A stretch of 60,000 nt of DNA from Owenia fusiformis (lineage: Eukaryota > Annelida > Polychaeta > Sabellida > Oweniidae), in assembly GCA_903813345.2 (NCBI GenBank), contig CAIIXF020000008.1, positions 38,008,867 to 38,068,866 of the forward strand, in the 5' to 3' direction. Positions 1 through 11,690 of this stretch are shown here, piece by piece. The notes beneath the pieces are model-generated. The model was not told where the DNA came from. It did not search any database and saw nothing but the letters and a program-made list of their open reading frames with translations. Each line of letters opens with the position of its first letter. The first letter of the stretch is position 1. Made by a program: the position numbers and the translations under genes.

Positions 1-1286
1 TTCACATTTCTGGTATTCACATTACTAGGTGTTTACACTTCTGGTGTTCACATTACTAGGTGTTTCATTTCTGGTGTTCATATTACTAGGTGTTTACATT
101 TCTGGTGTTCACATCACTAGGTGTTAACATTTCCGGTGTTCACATTACTAGGTGTTTACATTTCCGGTGTCAATATTACTAGGTGTTTACATTTCTGGTG
201 TTCACATTACTAGGTGTTTACATTTTTGATATTCACATTACTAGGTGTTTACATTTTTGATATTCACATTACTAGGTGTTTACATTTCTGCTGTTCATAT
301 TACTAGGTGTTTACATTTCTGGTGTTCACATTACTAGGTGTTGACATTTCTGGTGTTCACATTACTAAGTCTTTGAATTTCTGGTGTTCACATTACTAGG
401 TGTTTACATTTCTGGTGTTCACATTACTAGGTGTTGACATTTCTGGTGTTCACATTACTAAGTCTTTGAATTTCTAGTGTTCACATTACTAGGTGTTGAC
501 ATTTCTGGTGTTCACATTACTAAGTCTTTGAATTTCTTGTGTTCACATTACTAGGTGTTTACATTTCTGGTGTTCACATTACTAGGTGTTGACATTTCTG
601 GTGTTCACATGACTAAGTCTGAATTTCTGGTGTTCACATTACTAGGTGTTTACATTTCTGGTGTTCACATTACTAGGTGTTTACATTTCTGGTGTTCACA
701 TTACTAGGTGTTGACATTTCTGGTGTTCACATTACTAAGTCTTTGAATTTCTGGTGTTCACATTACTAAGTCTTTGAATTTTTAGTGTTCACATTACTAG
801 GTGTTGACATTTCTGGTGTTCATATTACTAAGTCTTTGAATTTCTAGTGTTCACATTACTAGGTGTTGACATTTCTGGTGTTCATATTACTAAGTCTTTG
901 AATTTCTAGTGTTCACATTACTATGTGTTGACATTTCTGGTGTTCATATTACTAAGTCTTTGAATTTCTAGTGTTCACATTACTAGGTGTTGACATTTCT
1001 GGTGTTCATATTACTAAGTCTTTGAATTTCTAGTGTTCACATTACTAGGTGTTGACATTTCTGGTGTTCATATTACTAAGTCTTTGAATTTCTAGTGTTC
1101 ACATTACTAGGTGTTGACATTTCTGGTGTTCATATTACTAAGTCTTTGAATTTCTAGTGTTCACATTACTAGGTGTTGACATTTCTGGTGTTCATATTAC
1201 TAAGTCTTTGAATTTCTAGTGTTCACATTACTAGGTGTATAGATCTCTGGTGTGCACACCAAGTGTTTACATTTCTAGTGTTCACG
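1..1286. repeat. 31-bp minisatellite with 62-bp higher-order structure, about 40 monomers
   Basis: Monomers begin with ttcacattactaggtgtt and end with ttctggtg. In the left half most monomers are of one type (…aggtgtttacatttctggtg). From about 783 to 1222 two monomer types alternate strictly: …aggtgttgacatttctggtg and …aagtctttgaatttctagtg, giving an exact 62-bp period (for example tagtg at 783, 845 and 907). The array starts before the window and decays by about 1286. Confidence 0.95.
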
Positions 1287-2223
1287 TACACATGTGCTTT
1301 AACATAATTTTTTATTATATGTTAAAGACACTATTTATTAGTTATATGTTAAAGACACTCATAGAACTTGCGAGGATAGGTCTGTTTTCAGTACTTTTAC
1401 AAGATATACTTTCTAACAGGCTCCAAAAAAAGTTTTGGCAGTATGCAATAAACATAAGATTTGACAAGACTCACTTGTTAACTTAAACAATAAGTATGCT
1501 GAATAGAAGTATATTGTACAATGGTTTGTCATGGTTATAGAGCTGTAGCTTACATTGTATAATAGACTGTACAGGGTTTTATTAAAAAAGTCGCAACAAA
1601 GGATAGAAACAAGCTGAGGGTAACTTTCAAAATAATGTTGCAATTTTTTATTTATTTTTTTGCTGAAAGTATTCCATGTTGTGTCTATCTTCCAAATATG
1701 ACAAAACTTCTGACTTTGTTATAGGATAAGATTTTAAAGCTTGTTTGACAACATTTTTGTAAAAATGGATGTCCCCCAGCACTTTTTTCAGTTTAATGAC
1801 TTTATATATATAAATTCAGCATTGAAAGAGAAATATAGGGATGCATGTTTTAAAAATTGATCCGAGGATTTTACATTTTCTGTTCTTGGGTTCCACTTTA
1901 ATGTTTAGTTCTTATAAGGATACGATCATACCTAAACATTGAGTTTGTTTTCTTGCACGTACATGGTAGCACATAAAATACTTGCACATAGATGATGGAC
2001 CCATCTTCACACCCTACTGTCTTCACTGCGTTTATCCCGACTGATGGGAGCCGAGTGAACGAAGGTGGGATGGACCAAAAATACTATGAAAACACTTGTT
2101 ACATGATCTTTACACACTACTAGATTGCATTAAAGATTATTAAGATGGATATACTATGAAAGTAAACATGTATAAAGTATAAGCACACTTTATTGTTCAG
2201 AAACATGATAGTGTTCATGTTTT
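1287..2223. other. Unique AT-rich DNA, no gene seen
   Basis: Short open frames here (up to 83 codons) show no recognisable similarity and largely start inside the minisatellite. No RNA gene or array was found. Confidence 0.5.
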
Positions 2224-2362
2224 AAAATGCAAAATAGAGTGAAAAAGAGTGGAATTAGCAAGAAATAGAATATACAGGCATGTCAATACTGTAAATTATA
2301 CAGAAATGTAAGAAAATCATACACTTCATTCAAATTTCAGAGAGAAATTGAGTGAAATAAGC
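2224..2362 (+). repeat. Dispersed ~130-bp repeat, family R1, copy 1
   Basis: The copy has the ordered words atgcaaaatagagtgaaa, ttagcaagaaata, ggcatg, taaattatacagaaatg, aagaaaatca, cattcaaatttcagagagaaa. The same word order recurs near 24384, 25228, 30492 and 33262, always on the plus strand. It has no coding capacity and looks like an old SINE-like or other dispersed element; its class is unknown. Confidence 0.6.
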
Positions 2363-2592
2363 ATGGACAGGTGGATCTTAACACAGCTAGAGTATAATAT
2401 CAATTACAAGAGAGATATTTAAGTGAATTATTTGCAATAGACACTGAAACTTATATTTGTAAAGTGCACACTTTGTAAAAATACTTAAAATGTTTGTTAT
2501 GGTTTACAATACGTATGTGAATTCGGAGCAAATGCTGAGATTGTAAATACATGATATTATAAAAGAAATTGATTTTTATTAGTTTTTAAATA

Positions 2593-2906
2593 ATCACCCT
2601 ATGCAGACAGAGCCTGTGGGAAATATTGGGTGCGGCGCAAATGAGCGGAGGGTGCGGAGCTAACGGTCATTTTTGAATTTAAAGGAGCATGTAAGATATG
2701 GCAAGCCATTTTCAAAGGGCTATATCTTTTAGTTCGAAGAATAATTTAACCACAAAATCAAATGGTTCTGTTAGATCCATGTCTTATCTTCAATAAATGA
2801 CATTAGGATGATAATCAAGTTGATTGGATTATCTCTTAAGCTGTCCTTAATCCACCCATCCTCACCAATTTTCCCTAATATTTACGCAATTTTCACCAAA
2901 AATGCA
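2593..2906 (+). mobile_element. Copy of a non-autonomous element sharing its end with the 7.7-8.65 kb element
   Basis: It starts with atcaccctatgcagacagag followed by a GC-richer end containing gggtgcggcgcaaatgagcg. The reverse complement of this end closes the element at 8650. From about 2683 it continues with a block (catgtaagatatggcaagcc … accaaaaatgcag) that matches the reverse complement of about 7672-7887. In this copy the two blocks are directly joined; in the other a 672-bp palindrome sits between them. No transposase is seen. Confidence 0.65.
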
Positions 2907-4404
2907 GGCCTTTTTAATAATTTTTAGTGCAAAGTTGTATTGAACTTTTAGACATGATTTAAACTGTAAAGGGGAAAAGTTAATTATGAACCTACTTTTT
3001 GATATTTTTTTTCGTGATTTTTTCCTAATTTTTTCTGATATTATTAAGTGCTTCATACTAATATTATACAATAACAAAATAGAGGGCAGCTAAGTGTCAC
3101 AATAATTTGTTTGTTACAATGTTTCAAACACTCAGCTAGTGACTTACTCAGCGTTATGGATAGGGTTAATCCTGTATTTTACCTTATATTGTTTGTGTAT
3201 AAAACAGTTGTGTCATTCACGTAGAGCTATTTATATCCTGAATAGTTCTTTGTAATTACATGTACCTGGTTTTGACTATTCAACCTAGATTTTGTTTGGG
3301 CAGGCTGAAATGAATAAGTGTGAAAATAAAATGAATTACAGGGTGAGACAAAAATGCTATCAAAAGAAATGGTATAAACTCATTCATCCAGTATGAGTTG
3401 AAATCATATTTGGTTAATTTTACGATGTAATATCTTTTTGCGATTTACCATGTTTCATGGGTCCATTTCTCATAGTCACAATTCTATGGCCATTCTACAA
3501 ATTTCAGCCTCGTCCCTTCAGGCAGACCTGCACTGGTCGGTTGAGGTTGTAAGTTCACGGTCACGGAAATTTTTCTCCAATTTGTTGTAGGGGTTGACAT
3601 TATATCAGAGATAGCCCGTAGTCATGAGATGAGGCTGGCATTTTGGACCATGTTTCGTATTATAGCCATAAAATCCTGACTATTTGGGCAGGGCCAATTA
3701 AACTTAATAAAATGAAAGAACATTAAACAAGGTTTTATTATGAGAAATAGCACTTTAGCAGAGCAGTAGCAGGGCTACATTTTTGGCTCACTCAGTATTA
3801 GACTGCACTTTGAAAGTATTCATGATGTCATATGTTGGGTAAAAGGCGATGATTTAACCTACTTTTGATGGCAAATTCATTTTAATATGAATGAAATAGT
3901 GGCAGGTACTATTAATATTTAATGAGGCATAAAATAGTAGGTTGATCTGGCAGCTGTTAGTTGAATTCGCGAATACTACTTATAATGTGCTTTCAAAGCC
4001 CATGGTCACCTATATAGTTTCTTCATTCTAGGTCAAACCCACTCAAGAATGCCCTTAATTACAATGGTGTTATATTAGATGCAGCATTTATTAATCCCTG
4101 GAATCACAGCACCTCTAAGCTTAATCATAATTCCGTCGATTGACCTACAGCATAGGCCTAGGGAAAAGTAGTAGGAAGGCAGCTTATGAGTGCTCTCGAT
4201 ATGCTTACTTCTACTTTTACATAGGCATATGGCCTACAGATAAGTTTGGGATCCCTCATTTGAACCAAAACCTCTATTCCAAATTACAGCCCCTAAAAGC
4301 AACAACCCCAAACCAAGTGCCAGCCAGGGAACCCAAAAGCATTTTTATGTGCCAACCTATAATGAGACTCCCTTTAGTGAATAACAACCAGGTAGTCGTT
4401 TAAA
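2907..4404. other. No gene seen
   Basis: AT-rich unique sequence with scattered short frames only. A motif near 3340, acagggtgagacaaaaatg, resembles the end of a mariner-type inverted repeat, but no partner end was found. Confidence 0.4.
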
Positions 4405-4409
4405 GTATA

Positions 4410-4944
4410 CACTGGTGATCCGCTCGATTACGTTGGTTACCGAAACGATTCGTTTTGGTAACAAAATGTCGGAACGTCGAAGATACGATATTTCTGTTTT
4501 CCTTATTTCATGCGTTGTAGGCAGAATCCCAACAACGTTTTTTCTCACAAACGTGTATCAGCATCATATGTTTTAGAAAATGTACATGCATGCGGAAAAA
4601 TAGCTCAGAAGACAACAGAATCATCGATTTAATTCCTCATTTAAGTTACATAAACGGTTTGGGTTAAAAGTGCAGATCTTAACTTGTTTTGGAAAAACCG
4701 TTTATGTAACTTAACTGAGGAATTAAATCGACGATTCTGTTGTCTCCTGATCTATTTGTTCGCAAATATGTACATTTTCTTAAACATATGATACTGATAC
4801 ATGTTTGTGTTAAAAATGTCGTGGGAATTCTGCCTACAAAGTGTGAAATAAGGAAAAAAGAAAAATCGTACCTTCGATGTTCCGACATTTTGTTACCAAA
4901 ACGAACCGTTTCGGTAACCAGCGTAATCGAGTGGACCACCAGTG
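4410..4944 (+). mobile_element. 535-bp foldback (palindromic) element, copy 1, with 5-bp target duplication
   Basis: The element is almost entirely one long inverted repeat, two arms of roughly 250 bp around an asymmetric loop containing agatct. The ends read CACTGGTGATCCGCTCG and, inverted, CACTGGTGGTCCACTCG. It is flanked by GTATA on both sides (4405-4409 and 4945-4949), a perfect 5-bp target duplication. A second copy of exactly the same length lies at 16533-17067. Frames of 63-86 codons are shared by both copies on both strands, an effect of the palindrome. It encodes no transposase and must move, if at all, with a partner's enzyme. Confidence 0.9.
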
Positions 4945-4949
4945 GTATA

Positions 4950-6030
4950 GCAACATGTTCAGTTTGTAATTTTATAGAAGGTCACTGAATCTTCTTATCA
5001 TTCATAAACTATGATAAACTATGAGTACTGGGTTTTATGAGAAATAATAGCAGAGGGGCTTGGCCTGAGGCTATCAGTTCGAGGCCTGAGGCTATTAGTT
5101 CTCATTAGAACAAGTTCGAATAGTTTATCTTATTTAAACCCCACACTTACTCTTATGAAAGGTAAATGGCCCATGATCCAAGTTTAGAAAAAATCTTTTG
5201 TATTAACTATATGAGGTTAGTGTGTAAAGAAGTGGGTTGGTTTAATTGGTTCAGCTTCAATGCATTGCATGTATCAGGCAAGGTACAGTTAAAAATGTTA
5301 TTTATTTTTTGTTTACAATTCCATTATTGAGTGATTGAAAAGGGTTTAATTAGTGCAGCTTCGGTGCACTGCATGTGACAGTCAAGGTGTTAATCTTGAG
5401 CCAAACACTGTCAATCATATTTTGTGCCACACTGGTTTTAGATAGCTTGCAGTGTCCATTTTTCAAAAACAATAGAACAAGAATGCACTCTTCTTTTTTA
5501 CTACTTTACATTCTTTAAGGTAAAAAAAGGTCTTCAAATTGACCAAAATGACGAAGTATTGGCTTCGTACCTCATGCATGCACTCGTGTGTACAATCAGC
5601 ATGCCCTTCAATATTATATAAACCAGGCTATTCAAGTACTACATAATGTACACTATTTATGTGTGTACTACATGGGAATACGATTCCCTGTTTCATTTTA
5701 TTTAATCACAGCATGAATAAAGATAATTTTAGTCTCAGGAATCTTAAATTCACCCCAACACACGACAATGTAATTTGTGCAGTTGTGCTTAACAGTGGAT
5801 GATGATTCCATATTGAATGGGGGATCGAGCAATCTAAATGTGGCAATATAGGCGACACCTTTTAGACGACTTCCTGAAATTTCTCAGCAAATAAAAAACG
5901 TTTTAGTGTAGATTGGTTCTATAGTGAACGAGCATTTCAATTAGGCATTTTTTATCGAGGATAAAATAGCAAAGATAAACAATTTTGCAATTCTGGCCTT
6001 ATTTTATGACTAGAAATGTTAGATCTATAA
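4950..6030. other. No gene; small local duplications
   Basis: A 22-bp doublet, (g)aggcctgaggctat…agttc, lies near 5063-5100. A diverged direct repeat of about 55 bp (tttaattggttcagcttc… and tttaattagtgcagcttc…) starts near 5240 and 5345. Nothing else was recognised. Confidence 0.5.
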
Positions 6031-6226
6031 GAATATCTAAGCACTAGTGTCAAGGGAAAGGACCAAAAGTTGTAATGGAACTTAGCAAGAAAAAGCAAAC
6101 TCTAAGTGCATACCAGTCAAGAAAAACAAACCCCATATATCTCTAAACCATGATGTGAAAGAAACAATGTCTTATACCCCCTTTCCCCCAAACATTCAAG
6201 AACCGATATCACAATCAAAGACCAGA
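6031..6226 (+). repeat. Dispersed ~195-bp repeat, family R2, copy 1
   Basis: This sequence and 47001-47204 are near-identical over about 195 bp in the same orientation. They share aagggaaaggaccaaaag, gcataccagtcaagaaaa, ccccctttccccca and attcaagaacc in order. There is no coding frame. The part ttagcaagaaaaagcaaac resembles a stretch of family R1, so the two families may be related. Confidence 0.8.
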
Positions 6227-7671
6227 ACACCAAGGGACATTTCATTCATACTGAAGCCATTACAATACATGTAGAAGAAAAAATTAGAAATTGATAGCCA
6301 ATACTCATAACCTCAAAAATAGTTGTAGATACAAGTACTCATACAAGATAGAGCATTCAGTCTCAAATGATGTGGGATAGATAAAATCCAGTCTCTTCCA
6401 AGTCCATAGGCGTTTTAAAGGGTCAACATCCATTCTCAAAAGCCGTCGCCATAATCCATAAAACACAAGAATTCACAATGGTCATCAGGAATTAAGACAT
6501 ACACATAGGTCTATGAGTGCATTAATGCACCTACAATTCATATAATTTGAATAATCTGAAACGTTAGACATGAACCCTTCAAAGAATGTATCATGGCCCA
6601 AGTACGTAGGTACGTGGGTACGAGTTATAAGGTTTTTTATACAAAGCCCGAAGTATTGACTGAGGGAATACTAGTAGAGTGATCGAATGACAATATCATA
6701 ATTACACAAGGCAATATACCTATTGTCAAAGGGCAAAACCCATAGCATTAAACTGTTTTTTCCATAAAAATTCCAATCAGCAAAAACAATCCAATATAAT
6801 TTGAAATGAACAAAAAATGCAACAAATGTTTGGCCAAACCATTGGAGAAAATTATTATTTGCATGTACATGTACTCTGTATACAGTGGTACATGTATCAA
6901 TACTACTACAAATAATACTATTCGTAAAGTCATTTACAGCAAACCCCTTTACAGAAGGCACTTTCGAAACATCCAAGATGGTTGATGATAAAGAAAGATA
7001 TACATGGGAAGAGTTAATTCAATTAAGATGGTATTGAATCATGTTTTGAAACATCGCAAATGTGTAACATTTCAAATATCCATTTACACTATACAATACA
7101 AATTTATAAACAAGTATTTTATCTTATGTGTTTTACTAGGTGTTAAACACATTTATGTTTTACTGTACATACTTTACACGACACGGTCATGTTGACATAT
7201 CCATGCTCATTTCTATAATACGCAATTATGCAACAATTAACACACAGGGTATTAAGCACTCACCTATATAGAATATATCATGCCATCTATGGACCATATA
7301 TAACTCTATCTATAAACATCATTGCATAAAATAGGGTACATCTTAATGTCGCTCTATGTGACATCTTTTCATACACTATACACTAAGGTCATGACCTATG
7401 AGGTAAAAATGACAAATGGATTATCAGATAATGCTTATCTCATTTAGATCATTTTTTTCTTTTTGGAGATCAATCATGTGACATAGCTCAATGTTTTCGT
7501 GCATTAAACTTATTAAAAAATTGCTACTTTTAGGTCGAAAATTCGGCTTAAAAAATCATTGTTTTCGGATTATCCTAATCCCAAAGTAATTAAGTTTTCC
7601 TTTTTAGAGGTAAATCATTCCTTACAATAAATTGTAATTTTGCCATAAAAGCTGAAAGAAAATGCTGCATT
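6227..7671. other. No gene seen
   Basis: AT-rich, with several short frames (maximum 101 codons on the minus strand at 6671-6976) lacking recognisable similarity or codon signature. The right end may belong to the element described next. Confidence 0.4.
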
Positions 7672-8650
7672 TTTGGTGAAAATTGCGTCTGAATTAGGGA
7701 AAATTGGCGAAGATGGGTGGATTAGGGACAGCTTAAGAGATAATCCAATCAACTTGATTATCATCCTACTGTCATTTATTGAAGACGAGACATGGATCTA
7801 ACAGAACCATTTGTTTTTGTGGATAAAGCATTCTTAGAACTAAAGATATAGCCCTTTGAAAATGGCTTGCCATATCTTACGTGCCCCTTTGGGATATTTC
7901 TGAAACTAAGCCGTATTGGGACTTCAAATATACCAAGATATGTGTATTTGACACCAAATACCAATAAAATTGTGAAAATAGTAGTGCAATTCATTTAATA
8001 GCGACGCAGTATGCCTTAAACATTTCCCAGACCTATATATTTTGAGACTATCCTTTTAATACTGCGTCCCCAGCATTCATAAAAAATGGTGTTCAAGATA
8101 CACTACCCATGCAAATTATTTTTGCATCTTGGAAGCCAGGCAGTATCTGTGTGATTTTATAAAAATTCGGAAATGTTCTTCAGATATGAGCCCCCTCTAA
8201 ATATTGGGTGCGGAGCTACGTTTATGGAGCTGCTCCGCACCCAATATTTAGAGGGGGCTCATATCTGAAAACTATTCCGAATTTTTATAAAATCACACAG
8301 ATACTGCCTGGCTTCCAAGATGCAAAAATAATTTGTATAGATAGTGTACCTTGAACACCATATTTTATGAATGCTGGGGACTCAGTATTAAAAGGATAAT
8401 TTCAAAATATATAGGTCTGGGAAAGGTTTAAGGCACACTGCGTCGCTATAGAATGAATTGCGCTACTATTTTCACAATTGTATTGATATTTGGTGTCAAA
8501 TACACATATCTTGGTATATTTGAAGTCCCAAAACGGCTTAGTTTCAGAAATATCCCAAATTTAAATTCAAAAATGACCGTTAGCTCCGCACCCTCCGCTC
8601 ATTTGCTCCGCACCCAATATTTCCCACAGGCTCTGTCTGCATAGGGTGAT
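7672..8650 (-). mobile_element. Composite non-autonomous element carrying an internal 672-bp palindrome
   Basis: Read on the minus strand it has the same outer end as the 2593 element (atcaccctatgc…, ending at 8650). A palindrome follows, then the inner block (gcacgtaagatatggcaagcc…) that in the 2593 copy directly follows the outer end. This is best explained by a palindromic element inserted into an older one, or by loss of the palindrome in the other copy. No transposase frame was found. Confidence 0.65.
7888..8559. repeat. Large near-perfect palindrome, arms of about 330 bp
   Basis: The arms run from tttgggatatttctgaaac at 7888 to the matching …cagaaatatcccaaa at 8559, with the centre near 8224. 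The centre is flanked by ggtgcggagc and gctccgcacc (8207-8216 and 8232-8241). The central aatattgggtgcggagc also occurs in the outer end of the host element, so palindrome and host look related. A 63-codon frame on each side reflects the mirrored arms. Confidence 0.88.
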
Positions 8651-9504
8651 AATGCATCATAGAAAAGATGTGTTGCTTTTTAGATTAGTATATAGATGGC
8701 AGCAGGGTTTTGATCTGGCTAGATATCATTATACTGTATGCTAAAAACTGACAAAGGTTAACCTTTTTATGAGATTTTAAGCCATAGAGCAAAAGGTCTT
8801 TTGAATTTTGATTGAATACTGATGAAGGCCGCTCTATCTTTCTAAAATAGGTAATTACATATAAAATACGAATTATTTGATGAACATCATATATTTTACA
8901 TTTTTTTTAAAACATCAAACTTCATTTTACAAACATGTTTAGACTACATGCATATACTAATCACATAATATACAATTATAAACAAGCAAGTTTGATCTGT
9001 CTTGGATTTTTTATCTGAGATTTTCCTTTTTAAAATCATGTATTATTTACAAATCCAATTTTTCGATCATTTGGAATACATGTATGTACAACATTCCAAA
9101 TTGTTTAATGATATTTAACTCCTAATATGGCAAAACAAGCACAAATGAGAAATCAATTGGGAGCTATCTATACTCACACTACCACACACTTACTCTACGT
9201 ATTAAATATAAACTTACATGCTAGAAATAGATCGCGCTAAACCAAGGCTGAGTTTAGCCAGAGGGTAATTCAAACAACAGGCGCTTTTCCGAGAAAGCAA
9301 CATTTGACCCTTTGAAGATGTCATGCTGATTTGGTAAACACTACTGCCTATGATCTACAATAAAAGCAAAACAAAATCAATAGCAGAACCCTTTGGCGTG
9401 TGTTTAAATGATTTTTTCCATCTAGTCCTGAAAAACAAAAGATGATATTTGAAGGTATTACTTTTGTTTGATATTTATATGACATAATTATCGAATTAGG
9501 TTAA
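8651..9504. other. No gene seen
   Basis: AT-rich unique sequence; no long frame, array or inverted repeat was recognised. Confidence 0.45.
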
Positions 9505-9506
9505 TA

Positions 9507-10882
9507 CAGAGTGATCATTAAGTAAGATCAAAAGTACTCTTATTTTTGTAAACATGAATGAATCGGGCCCATTTTCTCACAGAATGTTGAAATAGGGTGG
9601 TATTTCCAAAGTAAAAAATCATGAAGAAAGAAAACATCATAACTTTTTCTTTCTTTTTTTTGACTGCTTTGGGTACCCTCGACATGGGTTGCCATGGTTA
9701 CCATAGGAAGCAGAATATTGAATGTTTTGTAATGAAATTTATTTTGTGTATGAATACAACATTTAACAACTACATTGCTAGAATCAGTAATTAATTTCCA
9801 GAAAATTGACTAATTTTGACAGATTATTTTCAAACAGTCATAACTTTTTAACTAGTGATCAGATGTTGATGAAATGTTTGATGCTGTCAATATATTGTTC
9901 TAACATTTCAAACCATCAAAACATACATATTTTCCTATATACATATAGACTCTCAATTACATCATTGACCATGATATCAATGAGAAAAATAAAATAAAAT
10001 AATACTTGTATTCTATATTATAATAAAAATAAAATAATATCCAAAAATCCAAATTAAATCATCATTTTCACCTCATTTCATCAAGTATCCTTTTCACTGT
10101 CTGAATCATTGAATATTTGATCAAAATTGTCCTCAGTAGCCCTAATACATATGAGAGTTCGAGCTCTAGCAGCAGCATTTTAAATCCCTTATTATGTCAC
10201 CACCAAAAAGTTTCATTTTTTTTGTGACGGCGGTTGTTGGTTGTTGATCGGCAGTCCGTGGTTGTAGAAGTTTTCAAAACTTCAAATCTGACAATAGATT
10301 TTACCTTCAATGGCATTCTCAAGGTCAAAAAATATTTGACCTTTTTAAGGTCAAAAAGGTATTTTTTCAACTTGCTTCAAATTGCCCAATTTTTTCTCAA
10401 AACCATCTACAAGTTCTCAGAAGTTCAAATCTGACTTTAGATTTGAGATTTCACCTTCAGTGACCTTCTCACGGTAAAAAAGGTCTTTTTTCAACTTGCT
10501 TCAATTTGACCAATTTTTTTTTTAAGTTCTCGGAAATTCAAATCTGACATCAGATTGAACTAACAATATTGTTTCATGTAAATGCCTTGTTCTTTATTTC
10601 AAATAATATTGGAGAAAACATCGGTTTATTTTATGAAAAAGTCATAAAATATCATTAACTTCCTGTTTAGTTTTAGTTTCGTCCCGTACGAACATTATCC
10701 ACGGGGTTAGACATAGCCTGACATCTATGAATACAACGAAAAACTAATCAGCATAACACATGTATAAAAGTCGACTTAGAGTCCCCCAGTTACCGTTAGG
10801 ATGAATAAGTCGACATCCCGGTCAAAAGAGTTAATGTTTACAAAAATTAGAGCACTTTTAATCTTACTTTATGATCACCCTG
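9507..10882. mobile_element. 1.38-kb non-autonomous element with ~47-bp mariner-like terminal inverted repeats
   Basis: The left end CAGAGTGATCATTAAGTAAG and the inverted right end CAGGGTGATCATAAAGTAAG match at about 42 of 47 positions. Both ends abut TA (9505-9506 and 10883-10884), as expected for Tc1/mariner insertion into TA. The CAG(A/G)GTGATCA start is in the style of mariner-class ends. There is no transposase frame inside. The interior holds a diverged duplicated block (10281-10555), so it is a long MITE-like derivative. Confidence 0.7.
10281..10555. repeat. Diverged tandem duplication, two units of ~143 and ~113 bp plus a partial third
   Basis: The word ttcaaatctgac recurs at 10281, 10424 and 10537. 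The units share ttttttcaacttgcttcaa and a ttc(a/t)c(a/g)aggtcaaaaa core. It lies inside the 1.38-kb inverted-repeat element. Confidence 0.75.
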
Positions 10883-11237
10883 TATAGTATACAGAATATT
10901 AGCTCATTTTGAGTTAAATCATTTTTATGGATAAGTTGATATCAAATATCAAAATGATTGAGAAAAGTGGATCACTGTGGTTATTTGAAATCTACAAGGC
11001 AATGAAAGGGTATTGCAGATATGATATTGGGAATATCACATGATAACAAAATCAAATGCAAAAAAGAAAATTTGTTTATAATACGGATATGTGCCTGATA
11101 AAGGATTTTCTGACAAATACCACACATATCTCCATAATATCAGAAATATCACTGGCTGATATTGTACTGATAATACAATAATTGTGGCATAAAAGGTGCA
11201 TGTTAAAAGGACCCCAAAGCTAACATTACAAAGAACA

Positions 11238-11402
11238 AGGGATATAACCAGGATGACATTACTTATTCATGTAAGGCCAATGGACATTGATTCTTTGTTT
11301 CCCATCAGATCAAATTTGCAAATCATCTTGCGATGGAATAATCCTACCTACATGCTTATAAGAAACAAAGAATTAAGTCCATTGGCCTGAGGTGTTATCC
11401 CT
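11238..11402. mobile_element. Small foldback element, ~165 bp
   Basis: Outer ends are agggatataacc and the inverted ggtgttatccct. Inner arms of about 25 bp (11275-11300 and 11363-11387, ggccaatggac…ttctttgttt) pair closely. No target duplication was identified, so the class is uncertain. The 64-codon frame through it is not a gene. Confidence 0.6.
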
Positions 11403-11536
11403 CATAGTTAGTCTGTATACAAAATAGTTTAAATTGGCAAATTGAGTTTTGAAATGGGTCACTCATCGACTTAAGCAATTTTACTCGACTTGTTCATGTA
11501 TTTGTTCAAGTTTACCATAATCATTGGAAGTATCCA

Positions 11537-11690
11537 GATCCCATGATAGCATGTGTCGGATCCCATGATAGCATGTGTCGGATCCCATGATAGCATGTGT
11601 CAGATCCCATGATAGCATATGTCGAATCCCATGATAGCATGTGTCGGATCCCATGATAGCATGTGTCAGATCCCATGATAGCATGTGTTT
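11537..11690. repeat. 22-bp minisatellite, 7 copies
   Basis: The unit is gatcccatgatagcatgtgt plus cg/ca, at 11537, 11559, 11581, 11603, 11625, 11647 and 11669. Three units make 66 bp, so overlapping minus-strand frames stay open with a 22-residue period. No gene is implied. Confidence 0.93.

Noticed and set aside
1-1286. The regularly spaced 31-bp repeat array was considered as a CRISPR-like array
   Set aside because: The repeats are contiguous with no unique spacers, and the genome is animal.
4357-4988. Several 63-86-codon frames repeated at 4.4-5.0 and 16.5-16.8 kb, looking like a small conserved gene family
   Set aside because: They are the same palindromic element read on both strands and both arms.
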